DNA of 46,535 nt from Condylostoma magnum. Taxonomy: Eukaryota; Ciliophora; Heterotrichea; Heterotrichida; Condylostomatidae. Positions within the stretch are counted from its first letter, which is position 1; the number at the start of each line of letters is the position of its first letter. Positions 21,952-34,950 of this stretch are shown piece after piece. Made by a program: the position numbers and the translations under genes. Under the pieces are notes generated by a model. That model searched no databases. It saw only the letters and a program-made list of their open reading frames with translations, and had not been told where the DNA came from. The stretch is from NCBI GenBank assembly GCA_920105805.1, contig CAKKTI010000106.1:9561-56095 (forward strand), written 5' to 3'.

Positions 21952-22744
21952 TTTTAATGATATAGAAAGCTAGTTTTGTAATAAATTAACCTATTAAAAA
22001 TTGTAGGAAAATAATTCGATTGATGTTAACTTATATACTTGTTTAAAGATCAAATCTCCATCAACCTCGCTTGACTATTATTATTAAAATACATTGGTAA
22101 AACTTAATTGTTAAAGGAGTTTAATTAAAGTACTCAGCAATGTTAAACTATAATCTACCTAATGATTTATGCATGTTTTATAATTAAATAATTAGCTTTT
22201 TAATGCTCTTTAGAGAGATATTCTGCCTGTATAAATCATAGGTTAGAAAAACTTGTATTCAGTGTCCGTCTTTGCTGGCTTGTACATATCTAATGTATTT
22301 AAAAGAGTTAGAAATATCAAATGAATAATTCTCAATATTACATATTAATATCTAATTAGTGATATGATTAAACACAATTTAATAATGGCCAACATAAATC
22401 AACTATAAAATGTATTAGATCTCAAATAAAATCATTGATTAATAAAGTTAAATAATTAGTTATCTTATTTTACTAGATCAATCTCAAGCATATGATATAC
22501 TCGTAAAAGTTGATTTATAAATTATGTACATGATTATAACTAATAATTAAAATCCCTTAATGATCTTCTATATAATTAAATATTATAAGTAATTATAAAA
22601 TAACTATTGGTTTAAATCCATTTGACCTACTATCTAATAATATCAATTTTACCTTCCAAAAGGGGAATCAAATCCTATTTTAATATATATTGTAAAAAAG
22701 GTATTATATTAATATGCTTCAGAAGCATCAAATAATTAAAAATA
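21952..22744. other. Divergent AT-rich intergenic region
   Basis: About 790 bp between the starts of the WD40 gene (-) and the first HYAKG gene (+). Strongly AT-rich with runs of A and T. I see no coding signal, tRNA or repeat apart from a small palindrome (GCTTCAGAAGC) about 30 bp before the HYAKG start codon. Confidence 0.6.
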
Positions 22745-23152
22745 ATGGAACCAAACTAGAAACCAAATGTATTTACGAATATGTTTTCACTTTTAAACTA
22801 GTAAGGCTAGATTGATTAGACTGGCTCATTAGAGCTTCCGAACCCATTCGAAGCTTCTGGTTTAACGCCTACTGGGATAAATATTCCTTTTTAAGACTGT
22901 CAAATACTTAGGCAGATCCCTCAGAAAAAGTTAAATATCAACTGTCCTCATAGAGATCGTCAGCACTACGCTAAAAACATGTGTGTTAATTGCTACAATA
23001 AGTGAGGAAAGCAAAAATTAGCATGATAATGCTAGCATAAGGACCGCTTACACTATGCAAAGGGACGATGTCAATTTTGTTATTTGAAGGAATATCATAA
23101 ATCGAAACAGCGAAAACTTAGAAGGAAGAACTTTAATATGGGAATCTATTAG
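22745..23152 (+). CDS. HYAKG zinc-module protein, copy 1
   Basis: 135 residues. After an LPNPFEA segment it carries two copies of a Cys/His module: CPHRDRQHYAKNMCVNCY then CQHKDRLHYAKGRCQFCY, consensus C.H.DR.HYAK..C..CY, joined by NKWGKQKLAW in which both Trp are TGA. Four regularly spaced ligands per module (Cys, His, Cys, Cys) suggest two zinc sites. I believe similar double modules occur in other protists but know no function; DNA/RNA or protein binding is a guess. The stop is TAG 23150-23152, after 38 codons with only CAA/CAG for Gln. A paralogue follows in tandem. Confidence 0.75.
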
Positions 23153-23495
23153 TTAATATAAGATTTGCATAAAATGATTAAAAGTTTGATGTTTTGTTAG
23201 ATAGCATGCTACTATACAGAAAATTTTAAAAATGAATCATATGCAATAAATATTAACTTTTAGGGTACAATAGGAGTAAAGAGTTCAAAGTTACTAGAAA
23301 TAACTTGCTAACCTTCTTACAATAATTAGGCGAAGCTAATATGCAAAAACTGGCGTATAAACCATTAGAATTAAAGTTTATAGATTTTTATTCGATTATT
23401 GCTTAGTTATATTGATTAAAAGGGAATTTGTAGCTATTATTGGTATCTTATTTAAACTTATTATTAAAGCATAAACTTCCATATTATAATTTACT
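23153..23495. other. Spacer between tandem HYAKG genes
   Basis: 343 bp, AT-rich. The frame of copy 1 stays open through it, but composition becomes rich in Asn, Ile and Tyr, as in noncoding DNA read with this code. It should contain the promoter of copy 2. Confidence 0.5.
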
Positions 23496-23855
23496 ATGGA
23501 CCAAGTTGCCAAAGATCACGTATTCAATCACTTACAAGCCCTATTACAAAGCACTGAAAATAGACTATAAATACCTCTATTGCTTCCAAATCCTTTTGAG
23601 GCAATACAGAAGAGTTAACCAAAGCTCAGGGTTTCAACTCGAATTAATAAAGGGAAAGCATTAAGCAAAGAATGTTCGCATAAAAGCTCAAAGGGAATGT
23701 GTTTTAGCTGTTCGTAACCCAATGGCAGGAGAAAATTCGCCTGAGCATGCTCTCATACAAATAGATTTCACTATGCTAAGGGAAAATGCCAGATGTGTTA
23801 TATGAAAAATTACCACAGAATGCAAGAACAAGCTTTAAAAAATAACACTAACTAG
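23496..23855 (+). CDS. HYAKG zinc-module protein, copy 2 (first module degenerate)
   Basis: 119 residues, starting MDQVAKDHVFNHLQALLQ. It shares LPNPFEA and the module architecture with copy 1. The second module is intact (CSHTNRFHYAKGKCQMCY). The first reads CSHKSSKGMCFSC and lacks the R.HYA segment, as if about four residues were lost. The linker GRRKFAW again uses TGA for Trp. It ends KNNTN-TAG. The two genes are a diverged tandem duplication. A longer but meaningless standard-code ORF lies in another frame over this gene. Confidence 0.7.
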
Positions 23856-25595
23856 TGTAATAACTAATTCTATTAACTTATTCGTTTTTGTTCTAATTTA
23901 TTGTCGCTTTAATAGAAATAATATTATCTACTTGAATTCAGACCATCTTTTGAATTTAGAACAGAATTGGACAAATTAGTTTTTTAATTTTTGAGTTAAA
24001 CTAGCATGCTAAACTTGCCGACGCATCAAATTATTCACAATTTTATAGTTTTTATTACTTTATTGTCCCTTATGTGCCCACATTAAGAATATTAAAAGAT
24101 TGTCATTTATTTGACATATTATTTAACATTTTCTTTTAAAGTTCCTGTTTTAGAATAAAGTTAAGAAGGTGATTAGTTCTTGTAAGGTTTTAGGAATAAG
24201 TGTATAGGGAATAATATTATGATTTTAAACTAGATTGTTTTATAAAAGTAATATATTCAAATATAAAAGATAAAATAGTATACAGGAAACACTTTCTAAT
24301 ATAAAATGCATCTGTTTAAGACACTATATTGTTGTGTACACCTTTTAGCTAATTTCTTATTTAATATATGGATACAAAACTTAGCAATAATATTCTATAT
24401 CTTTTATGTTTGATATAGCTATTATTAGATTGTAAAAATTTCGTCTACATCAAAAAATTAAAGAAATTAATGTTGAATTTAGCTTTGAATAAGATTGGAA
24501 ACTGCTAAAATAATGTTATTTAGTACAATTTCTCCTTGATAGCAAGGAAGTAATTTGAAGTTATTTATTTGATAGTTTAGTCATTTAAACACTTCCTACA
24601 ATTAATACTTTAGTTATTTTTAATTGCTGTGCAAATGGTTTAATTTGACAGATGTTTGTATTGATTCAAAATTACATTAGAAGGTAAATACTTTGTTCAA
24701 ATTAGTTTCAGCGGCAGTAATGCTAAGTAAGTATTTTAAAATAGATAAAATTAAGGAATTTGAATCCTAACTAATTATGCACAGTATTCCTTTGTTTACT
24801 TGTTAGATTGTATTATTATAAAGTATAAAGTCTTAAATATAACAAACTAAACTTTGGAAGAGTTTTGAAGGATATATTAGAAATATTTTAATTGTAATTC
24901 CCTATCAAACTGTATATCTTTGATAAAAATAAAGAATAGCATAGACAACCGATAAAATTTGAGCTATTGTTCTGTTAATGGCTTTTAATACTTAGCTGAT
25001 TTTAAAGAAGGATTAATTATATGGATATTTTTAAAATTAATGGCTTATAATAAATGTAGTATAGATAATCTTAGTACCCAAACTAATCATAGTGTGTTAA
25101 GTGAAGAATAAGCCTAATTCTACAACATATTATTAGATAACTCATTTATATACAGTCTTATCCAATATAGGGAGTAATGGATTTATATATGAATTGATAT
25201 CTTTAGTTCTAGATATTTCTACTATCATTAATATGCAAGAGTAGCCAATTGCATAAACAATATTATATTTGAAATATCCTATATTGATTAACTGAATTAT
25301 TATTAATATTTAGCTCTCGGAAAAGCATTAATTGTCTGAATTTAATCTAACCAATTATAAATAAGCTTATAACTGCATATTATAATAAAAAAGCGATTAT
25401 CACCCATAAGATATTTCTATTATCTACTATTTAAACAATTAAATTAGTATATATAACATTCTGAGCCTATATTTGATTATAACTATACTATTATATAATT
25501 TTAGGATATTCTTCATACAACCTATAAAGCAAAATAGGTTTAAATTACTTTAAAAAATTGATTAGAATTTATTGTACTTATAATTTCAGCAAAAA
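23856..25595. other. Longest gene-free region, about 1.7 kb
   Basis: Very AT-rich DNA between the HYAKG pair and the TTLL gene. Since no codon is a compulsory stop, every frame is formally open, but translations are poor in Gly, Ala, Asp and Glu and show no conserved motif. I see no tRNA, no long inverted or direct repeat and no element ends. It could hold a replication origin, regulatory DNA or a decayed gene; the sequence alone does not say. Confidence 0.6.
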
Positions 25596-27497
25596 ATGTA
25601 AGCTCGAAAATAACAACTAATAGTAAAACCATCAATTAAATATATATCAGTTCCTAAATTATCTAATGCAAAGTCATCCTTAAACTCACAAGCTAGTCAA
25701 AGAAAAGTAAAAGCTCCTATAAAAAATATTGACACACTTAAAGTTAGAGCAAAAGTTCAAAAGAAGTAATAAGTAATTTGCTCTAGAAAAAAGTTTTTAA
25801 ACAATTACAGTCAAATTTACAGAGCTCCTAGAATTCACCATCATTGCAATAAATGCAGTCGCCTTATACTTCCAATTTCAAAGATATAAGAAAGTAACTT
25901 AAAACCTCTCCAAACAAATTTCTGCCTCTGTGCTTACTTATAAGGAAGTTTCCATGCAAATTTAAGACTTCCAATAATCGATGGTATCAGATCTAATAAA
26001 AGTATAGAGTTAAAATTTTCTAATAGTAGTATTGATTAACGAATTCCTCATAGATTAACTGCACTTTACTAATCAGATAGTCACGGAATGCTTAATATAA
26101 GTAATCATTTTAAAACTAAACCTAGTAGTAGTGATTTTGAAGACAGTTATGTATCAGGAAGTTCAATTCCTGTAGAAGAGAATAATAGTAAATCTGAATA
26201 AAAAGAAATCGATTAGCCTAAGATCAGCTGATATAAATATTTGGTTGCTCCTGGTAATAACTCAGGATTAATAGTTCAATTATTAAAATTAAGGCAAAAT
26301 TGAGAAATAAGTGAAAAGTATAATGAAGCTGGATTTGTTTGATATCCTACACATCATAAAATTAGATTTGATAAACTTGTACCATACTATCCTGCTTAGA
26401 TTGTTAATCATTTCCAGTAAAATCATGTACTATCAAATAAATTAAAGCTATTCTAGAACCTGTAAACTTATTGTAATGTTAGGAAATTAGATGTTAATTA
26501 AATCATGCCACTAACATATTGCATCCAGTTTGATAGTACAAGACTGTAGCAGTAGTATTCATTATTTTGCAGCTTTTTTAAGACTGTTACTGGGGAGAAA
26601 AATAGAAGTTTTAAGTTATTCAGTTTTGACTAGAAACAAAAGACTCCAAATATGCCAGTTACTCATAATACAGGTTATAATATATGGATAATAAAACCAT
26701 CTGGATTTAATAGAGGGAAGGGAATTTATTTATTTAATAAATTGACACAACTTTAAAAACTTATCCAGTAGTTCAAGAAGGAAATAAGGCATTAGATCAT
26801 TGGAGATAGCAAATTAGCCAGAAATGATTGTAGAGCAAATTTTGTAATTTAAAAGTATATTGAAAGTCCACTTCTATACTATGATAGAAAATTTGATATC
26901 AGAATGTGAGTACTGGTTAGTCAGAATATGACATGCTATATATACCCATAGGGATATCTCAGAACATCATCAAAAACATTTACAAATGATTCACTAAAAT
27001 TAAACAATGAACAAATACATTTAACTAATAATGCAATACAGAAAAAGTTTTAAAATTACGGAAAATTTGAGCAAGGAAACCAAGTTTCTTTTTCTGATTT
27101 TTAAAACTTTTTAAAAGAAAATCACTCAAGTACATCTTTAGCTGATATATATAAAGAAATCAAGCAAATAGTTTTCCACTCTCTTATGTCTGTAAAAGGC
27201 TTATTGAATCCCTGCAATCAAATTTATTGTTATGAGATATTTGGCTATGATTTTATTGTTGATTCCAATATGAAAGTTTGACTAATTGAAGTAAACACAA
27301 ATCCATGCCTAGAATTATCCTCTCCCCTATTATCTTAATTAATACCAAGAATGATGAATGAAGCTTTAGAGTTAACATTAGACATAATATTTCCTTAATT
27401 CACAGATAAATAAGAGCAGAAGCTTACAGAGGTTATAGACTTGCCTGAAGGTAATCTATGGGAGAAGGTAACAACATTAAAAAGCATAATTCATTAA
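25596..27497 (+). CDS. Tubulin tyrosine ligase-like (TTLL) enzyme
   Basis: 633 residues in one frame. TTLL enzymes add Glu or Gly chains to tubulin tails in cilia and cortical microtubules using ATP. Residues 1-200 are basic and Ser-rich and probably bind microtubules. Catalytic motifs follow: WIIKPSGFNRGKGI (ATP/Lys), FVIQKYIESPLLYYDRKFDIRMWVLV, YEIFGYDFIVDSNMKVWLIEVNTNPCLE (Mg/ATP, the NxNP end of the ATP-grasp fold). KYIESPLL and the IEVNTNPCL form are typical of glutamylating or glycylating TTLLs. Numerous TAA/TAG Gln and TGA Trp (for example MWVLV, KVWLIEV) lie in conserved motifs. The stop is TAA 27495-27497, only 32 nt from the stop of the converging gene. Confidence 0.92.
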
Positions 27498-27529
27498 CTT
27501 CAAACATTACATCAATTTTATTATCTACC

Positions 27530-30500
27530 TCACCAATCAATAGGCCTTTTCATAATTTCTTGCAGTATTTCAGCAGGTGACCTTGTGATATTGTCCTTGG
27601 ATAATGCTCCGTTAGAACTTCCTATAATCAACTTCTTAATTTCTCTAAACAAATCTCTAGAATTATCAATTCCATCATAGAAATCCCAATTAATTCCTAG
27701 TTCAAACACTTAATCTAATCCAGTGTCTATATTGGGCATTTGAATGGAAATTTACAGCTAGAAGTCATCAGGACCAACCCCACTTTCTGTGATATCCTAA
27801 TCAAACACAGCACTTAAAATAGTAACAATCTCTGAGTTTTACGCAATAAATTAGCTCAAACTTCCAAACCCAATTAAATTTTCCTCAACTTGCGTAAAAC
27901 TATCGTCTTAACTATCAATTTCCCTCTATAACTCTAGAATTTAATTATCTACATACTAACACTACGCCTGGCACTGAGGATCAGGAATTTCAATAATCTC
28001 ACAATCAATTTCCCACCTCATGCAGACATCTCTCTACTCAATAACATTATAAGCTGCACATCCTCCTTATTATGTTTCTAGACAACTTCTAGTCCACTCG
28101 TTACACAAATTAACGTTAACCTCGCATATATCTTATCTTTCAAGACAGAAATTAGGCACATTAGGGTGGTACAGTGTACAGATATTCCTAGTCAAGGCAC
28201 ACTCATCTCTTTAGGAAAGACATTGAATCTATAAATCTACACAACCTTCTCTCTACTAAGAACATTCAGTCCTAAAACCAAAACTTTAGCATACTGTAGT
28301 AGGAGTTGTACCACATGTCTGGATTGTAGGACATGGATCAGAGCATTATTGCCTCATAAGCTCTTCTTTTTCTTGTATTAGCAAAGTACCAAGCTAGTCG
28401 TACTTTTATAAGGCATGTGCTCCTTGTTGAATCCAGTCTACAATTGATTAATTCAGAGAGGTTTAAAGTTGTTGAACATCTTTTGGGTCTAAACTAGCCG
28501 AAATTGACCAAACTGCAGAGTCAAATGTTTCTGGTATTCCACAATCCAAGGTTAATTCTAACCTATAAATCCCTTTAAATGGCTCTCCTGTTAATGAGAA
28601 CTATAAGGATTCATCTCTGAGCATAACTGTAGTTGGAGTGTTTATTTAAAAGACAGAAGCAAAGGCTATGAAAGATCCTTAGGATCTTTCTGAAATTTCT
28701 ATTTATCCACTTATCCAATCATTTATGCCACTTGTTAAAGAAATACTACCAAACCCTGTGATTAAATCTGGGATTTGGAGATTTAGTATAGGATTTTCAT
28801 CATTAGTTTAAAATTGCATAAATGCATCAACATTAAGCCCCAAAAATTACGCCTGGCCTTGCATAGTAAAACCCCTTTGAAATTCTAAATGATCTGATAC
28901 TCCGTATGTAAGACTCAAACCGTTAGAAAAGTTAAAAGAGTTAGCTAGTGCTGAGTTGGAAGCATTTACTTATAAGATTTGCAGTAAATTTACCAATGTA
29001 ATGGGCTGAAATTCCCCTATGAAATAATTTTACTGGAAATCTGATGGGTTTAAGTGCATTGATAGTACACCTCCCCAACAATTTTCTTGTTCCTCACAGT
29101 GGAAACTTCCCCAGCCTGTAATTTGTTAATCGATTACCAGCCCATCGTCATTTACCCTTCCTTTAATTTCAAGGTTTTGTATAGTAAAATTTTATATGTT
29201 TAATGGAGTTTCCCATTATTTCTGCATAAATCCTTCTAAAATCAAATCTTCTCCGTATTCTGTCAGATTTCCCTCAAATTACACAGATTCTTATAAATCG
29301 CCAGTGAAAGTGAAAGAACCTGAGTATTGGTAATGCGGAGTTTTCCCTACCCATAAGCCGAAATCTGCGTTGTTGAACTATATAAAATCTGCTAGTACTA
29401 AGTTCCCTATATTAGCCGTTAATTTGTAATCATTAGGTGAAAAATTGCCTGTCATTATCATGTCTTTATCAAAAATATCAAAATTATTTAGAAGTTAACA
29501 AATATTAAAGTCTGTACAGTTTTCTGTTGCCTGCATTTCAGCTTATATAAAAATTCCTGCTTCAATATTTTTGTTGATTTAATTTTTATTCATGGCGTAA
29601 TTATCCTTAGACGAAAAGTTTCCAGTTGAAATTTGTAAAAGGCCATTAATTGGCTCAAATCCATACTAATTTTCTAAGTTGAGCAGGTATTTAAGAGTTT
29701 CACTATCTAATCCACTTATTTCTATGTAAGTTTGCACTATTTAGTCAACCTTAGATGTATATAGCTAGAACTATGTTTGATAATCCTAGTATAAGGCAAT
29801 TTATCCTTTGATAGTGAATGCGATTTAAGGTGTTATGAATATTTCTACGATAGGGTTGAATATGATAGATTATTATAGCACATCTCTGAAATTATTGCCT
29901 TCATATCTCGGAATAACCAGCGTTTGATCAATATAGAAGTTGTTAACCATTTCATTCTATACAAAATCTAATGTTACTTGCTTAGGATCTTGAAGCATTC
30001 TAGCCTCGGCTTATACTAACATGGAATTATTAAGTTTTATTGTGAATTAGAAATCGGTGTTTAACTTCCAGGTTGAGTTTATGATCATATTACATGTTTG
30101 GTGTAAATAATTTATATGCAAAATAGCACTTCCTCCTTTTCTTAGCTTTAGTCCAGGACCTATGGAGAATCTAGGTAGTAAGGAGTAACTATAAGAAACT
30201 TACAGTTGCATATGCTAATCAACTAGTCCAAATACTAGATTAGAATGAGTTACTAGTAGATGCATTACATTTTAGATACCTTTTGGACTTTTTATTTCAC
30301 TGCAATCCGAGTCACTTTCTATATTCTAACTTCATTGATAAAAGTTAACAGTGGGTGTACTAGGAATTAATTATATAGTAAACATCTAGTTCATTTGCCT
30401 CGCATATTCAGTTTCTATCTAAAACTCAGCTTTATTCTACTCATCAAACTCCACATGCCCAGAATATACAGCAATTCCTTATTAGAACTAAAGTCTTACA

Positions 30501-31012
30501 GAAACAGACTTCATTTAAAAATCCATATCTCTTATTACACTTGACCCTTTTGCTTGATATTCACTAAAAACCCTATCAATGCTATAACCATTTATAACAC
30601 TTCTTGATATTTCAAAGATTATTTCTTTTAATTCCTTTTCTAGCACAAAAATCTCCGGATCTGCAAGTTCTCTGTACTCTAAATCAACAGTGCTTTGGTA
30701 GATTCCAATTAGATCTGGATGCTCTTATATATCCTATACCCCAAGACACATATACTAGCCGAGTGCCACAGTGAAATTACCTTAAATTTTTCCTTATAAA
30801 TCTTAAATAGCCTACTGAAGTATACCAACATCTCTTTAATGCCAGCCTTATATACTAAAATCATTTACATCAGTGATAGCATACATCTAATCAGCCCCAC
30901 AATACTCACAGATCTTCTAGCATTCCTCCTAACTCACATTCCTATCTTCCGTTAACTCCTAATCAATCAACTAGGCCTTGGCCCATATAATAATCCAAAA
31001 CATCACTGACAT
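27530..31012 (-). CDS. Large secreted Cys-rich surface-type protein, unknown family
   Basis: 1,160 residues in one frame. It begins MSVMFWIIIWAKAQL, a probable signal peptide, followed by a short Cys cluster (CQKICEYCGADQMY). Residues 60-900 are Gly- and hydrophobic-rich with alternating patterns typical of beta structure and loosely repeated units (GFTMQGQAQFLGL, GSISLTSGINDWISG, QYSGSFTFTGDL), with many NxT/NxS sites. Residues about 930-1050 hold a Cys-rich domain of roughly 20 Cys (CPTIQTCGTTPTTVC, CLERQDICEVNVNLC, CQAQC). No transmembrane helix is evident at the end. I know no family with this layout. The stop is TGA 27530 or a TAA-TAA 7-12 nt later. It follows RPT4 by 64 nt. Confidence 0.8.
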
Positions 31013-31076
31013 GTTCTTTTTTATTACAATTTTTACCGTTCTATTGAAACTAGAGGGAAATTATAAAAACCTTAAG

Positions 31077-32273
<1,197 letters not shown>

Positions 32274-32296
32274 TTTATATGAAGATTTTAGTATAG

Positions 32297-33646
32297 TTAT
32301 CTACATCGTTTTGTAAAGGACTGAATTTGTAGTTTTTGTTGAAGATTGTGAATCTCGTTTCTGTACTGGTCTAAATTTTCTCTTAGACTTTCCTCGTCTT
32401 GGTTTGACACATCGAGAATTTTCTTGTATTTTTGGGCAAGTAAGGAATTCTCTTGGTTTTACGATCTGTTTTATCGGCATTATTTTTAGTATAGATTTTA
32501 ATGTTTAATACTGATATCGTCTAGCATTTATTAGTACCTTTGAATATCTTAATTATGATTGTTTCTTTATATTTATACTTACTCATTCAAATCTTCTACT
32601 TATTTTTCCAATCTAGAGCAGTGTTGAATTTTTATTATACCCTTGTAGTACTATTCTTATAACTTTTAATGTTCATTTTCTAATTGATGATATTTGTAAA
32701 TTTGTTATTATAAGTATTCTATTTCTTTATCCTTACAGTTAATTACATTCTCTTTTACATTTTACTCCTGTAATAGCTGCTGTATTTCTATTTCTATTTA
32801 CCTACTTTTATTACTAGAAAATTCATATTATTCATTAAGTTATTCAATTTAATGCTTAAACTTATCAGTTGTTGAAAGAGCTGCATCTAGATTAATCTGC
32901 TTCTATTTTAATTATTATGTAAGATATTCAACTTAATTTTATGCAGAGTTTAATTAACTTCTAGTTTAATCATATATGTCTGCCTATTGCTTTAATTATA
33001 AGTTTTCACTATTTACTTTATAGCACACTTTTAATTACTATTTCAATTCTTCATTTTCGTAATTTAATCTTTCAATTTATCCCTATTATTCTTACATCTC
33101 ATTACTAGCTTTTAATAACTAAGCCTTTAAATCTTATTACTAATCTATCTCTTATTGCAAATTATTCTAAATAAGCATTAACTCTTAAATCTGGTTTCTA
33201 AGCAATAACGATTCCTTCTCATCCTCATAGTCTAAGGATAACAATTACCTAGGAGTTGAGTCTAACTATTAGCTAGGGTAAGATAAAATCCTTGGAGTAG
33301 AATCAGAATCACTGCTCTTTACTTTCTCCTATAACTTTCTATTATCTTACTTGTATTTTTAAACAATGAATTTTAAATCTTAACACTCTTAATCTAGTCT
33401 CTATATAATTCTATTATAGTGATTCATTTATAAACTATCTGATTAACGTTAATGTCTTTGTTCAAGTTTTTAGTATATTTGTTAAAGTTAGTTGTAGTTT
33501 TGCTGGAGATTTTATAAAGAAATTGTAGCGCTTTAGAGATCGTAGAACAATGCTTAAGCCAGTTTTAGAGAGTTCTAGCTTAATTCAAAGTTATAGTTAT
33601 GTTCTTATAATTACTTTTAAAATTTAATCAGTTCTTGTTACTCCAT
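32297..33646 (-). CDS. Gln-rich coiled-coil protein
   Basis: 449 residues in one frame, nearly all predicted coiled coil (EQQELIKFQKQLQEH, KQQLKVCYKVNSENLQLKQQ, ENSLLAQKYKKILDV, DQYRNEIHNLQQKLQIQ). About 67 of the first 395 codons are TAA or TAG, some 80% of all Gln there, with no TGA. In the last 53 codons eight Gln are all CAA/CAG, then TAA ends the gene. No family is recognised; centrosomal, basal-body or Golgi coiled-coil proteins look like this. The stop is 23 nt before the RPT4 start. Read in another frame its end overlaps an in-frame upstream extension of RPT4, which I reject. Confidence 0.8.
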
Positions 33647-33780
33647 TTAAATTTAATATGTTGGAAGTAATTGAATTATATTAAAAATTATAAGGTAAAT
33701 ACTAAGATAACGTTATAAATGCTTTACAGAAGTTTAATCTTCAGAAAATCAATTAGTTTCAAAAAGACCAAAATATAAAA
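33647..33780. promoter_or_regulatory. Bidirectional promoter, 134 bp
   Basis: AT-rich interval between the facing-apart starts of two coiled-coil genes (32297-33646 on minus, 33781-34950 on plus). No motif is recognised. Confidence 0.5.
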
Positions 33781-34950
33781 ATGTCATTGAACCAAATCTT
33801 TAAAGGGCCAATGAGAAGTAGCACAGAAAGGCAAATATCTACGCGATATATTGGTAAAAACCAGCAAAATGATGTTTGACACGATAAGTTTATACAGTAA
33901 AAATAATAAAACAAAGAATAAGCCATAACCATTGCGAATTTGCAATACAAATTATAGCAGTGAAAGGATAGATCTAGAGAGTATTTAAGGTAAAAAATAT
34001 AAATACAAGAATAAGCCGAATTATTATAGGACTAACTAGCCAGACCTTCTAATTATCCACCTAAATCAAAATAAAAGCAATACGATGATAATATGGAAAG
34101 AGTAAAATAATTACATCAGTTACTAGAGAATACAGTTGATAGTTATCAATCGAAAACTCAACAGTATTTGCAAAAAAATGAACAACTAATAGTATCAAAG
34201 GTAAACTAACAATTAGGCAATGCTTAGAAACTAATGGATGAAAAAATATACAGTCATCACAATAACATAAGTAAAACATCTCTAAATAGATTATAAAGTG
34301 ATACAATGTTAGAAAAGGTAATAAAAAACTTAAACTATGCTGAAGAAAGATAGTAAATTTTGCTCCAAGAAAATCTAAAATTGAAATAAAAAAACTAATA
34401 ATTATAATTCGAGCTAAAAGCAACAAAAAAGGCAAAATTCTAAGAAAGACTGAAATCCAGGGCGAGTACTAGAGGAATTAGAACAGAGATGTACTAATCT
34501 GACTTATTATCACCCCTATCTAATACTAAAAGTCCTTAAGGATTTGAAACAAGGACATTTACTGCAACTGATTCTCAAAGACCAAATAGAATCATAAAGC
34601 GATATAAGAAGATGCTAAATCATGAAAGAAAAAACTCAAAATAGCTAAGAGAGGAATACAATAAAAAAGTGACAAGTTAGACTTAAATTTTTGACATAGT
34701 CAAAGAAATTTTTGAGGACATATCAAAACAATGCACTCGATAGGAAGTAAAATAGGAGTTCTTGAACAAAATGCTTTAACATAAGAAGTTGATAGAAATA
34801 TTGATGGTTTATATGAAACCTATTTCAAATTCAGATTTAGAAATTTAATAAAGTTTATACAAATTCAAAATTGAGTTGCACCCCATGGAATACTTTTCAT
34901 TACTTTGACAACAGGACCAGCCTGATATAGCACCCCATTCTCCTGGATGA
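33781..34950 (+). CDS. Coiled-coil protein
   Basis: 375-389 residues, starting MSLNQIFKGPMRSSTERQ. Coiled-coil segments occupy about residues 30-110 (KQQNKEQAITIANLQYKLQQ), 115-215 (VKQLHQLLENTV, LLQENLKLKQKNQQLQFELK) and 265-340 (QTQIFDIVKEIFEDISKQC). A basic Ser-rich hinge (RLKSRASTRGIRTEM ... SPLSNTKSPQ) with SP sites lies between. Unknown family; size and shape fit a structural or scaffolding protein. The stop is either TGA at 34906-34908 or TGA at 34948-34950. Three Gln between them are CAA/CAG, which favours the second, and that one overlaps the next start codon as ATGA. Confidence 0.75.

Noticed and set aside
23440-23664. 74-codon plus-strand ORF (MVSYLNLLLKHK...)
   Set aside because: Out of frame with HYAKG copy 2, whose frame carries the conserved Cys/His module.
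24400-25140. Long open frame on the plus strand in the gene-free region
   Set aside because: Any frame is open under this code. The translation is poor in Gly, Ala, Asp and Glu and rich in Ile, Leu, Phe, Gln and Asn, as expected for AT-rich noncoding DNA.
32274-32480. In-frame upstream extension of RPT4 from ATG 32480
   Set aside because: It is open only because no codon is a compulsory stop; another frame of the same DNA encodes the coiled-coil C-terminus of the upstream gene, and RPT4 family proteins start near MDERE.
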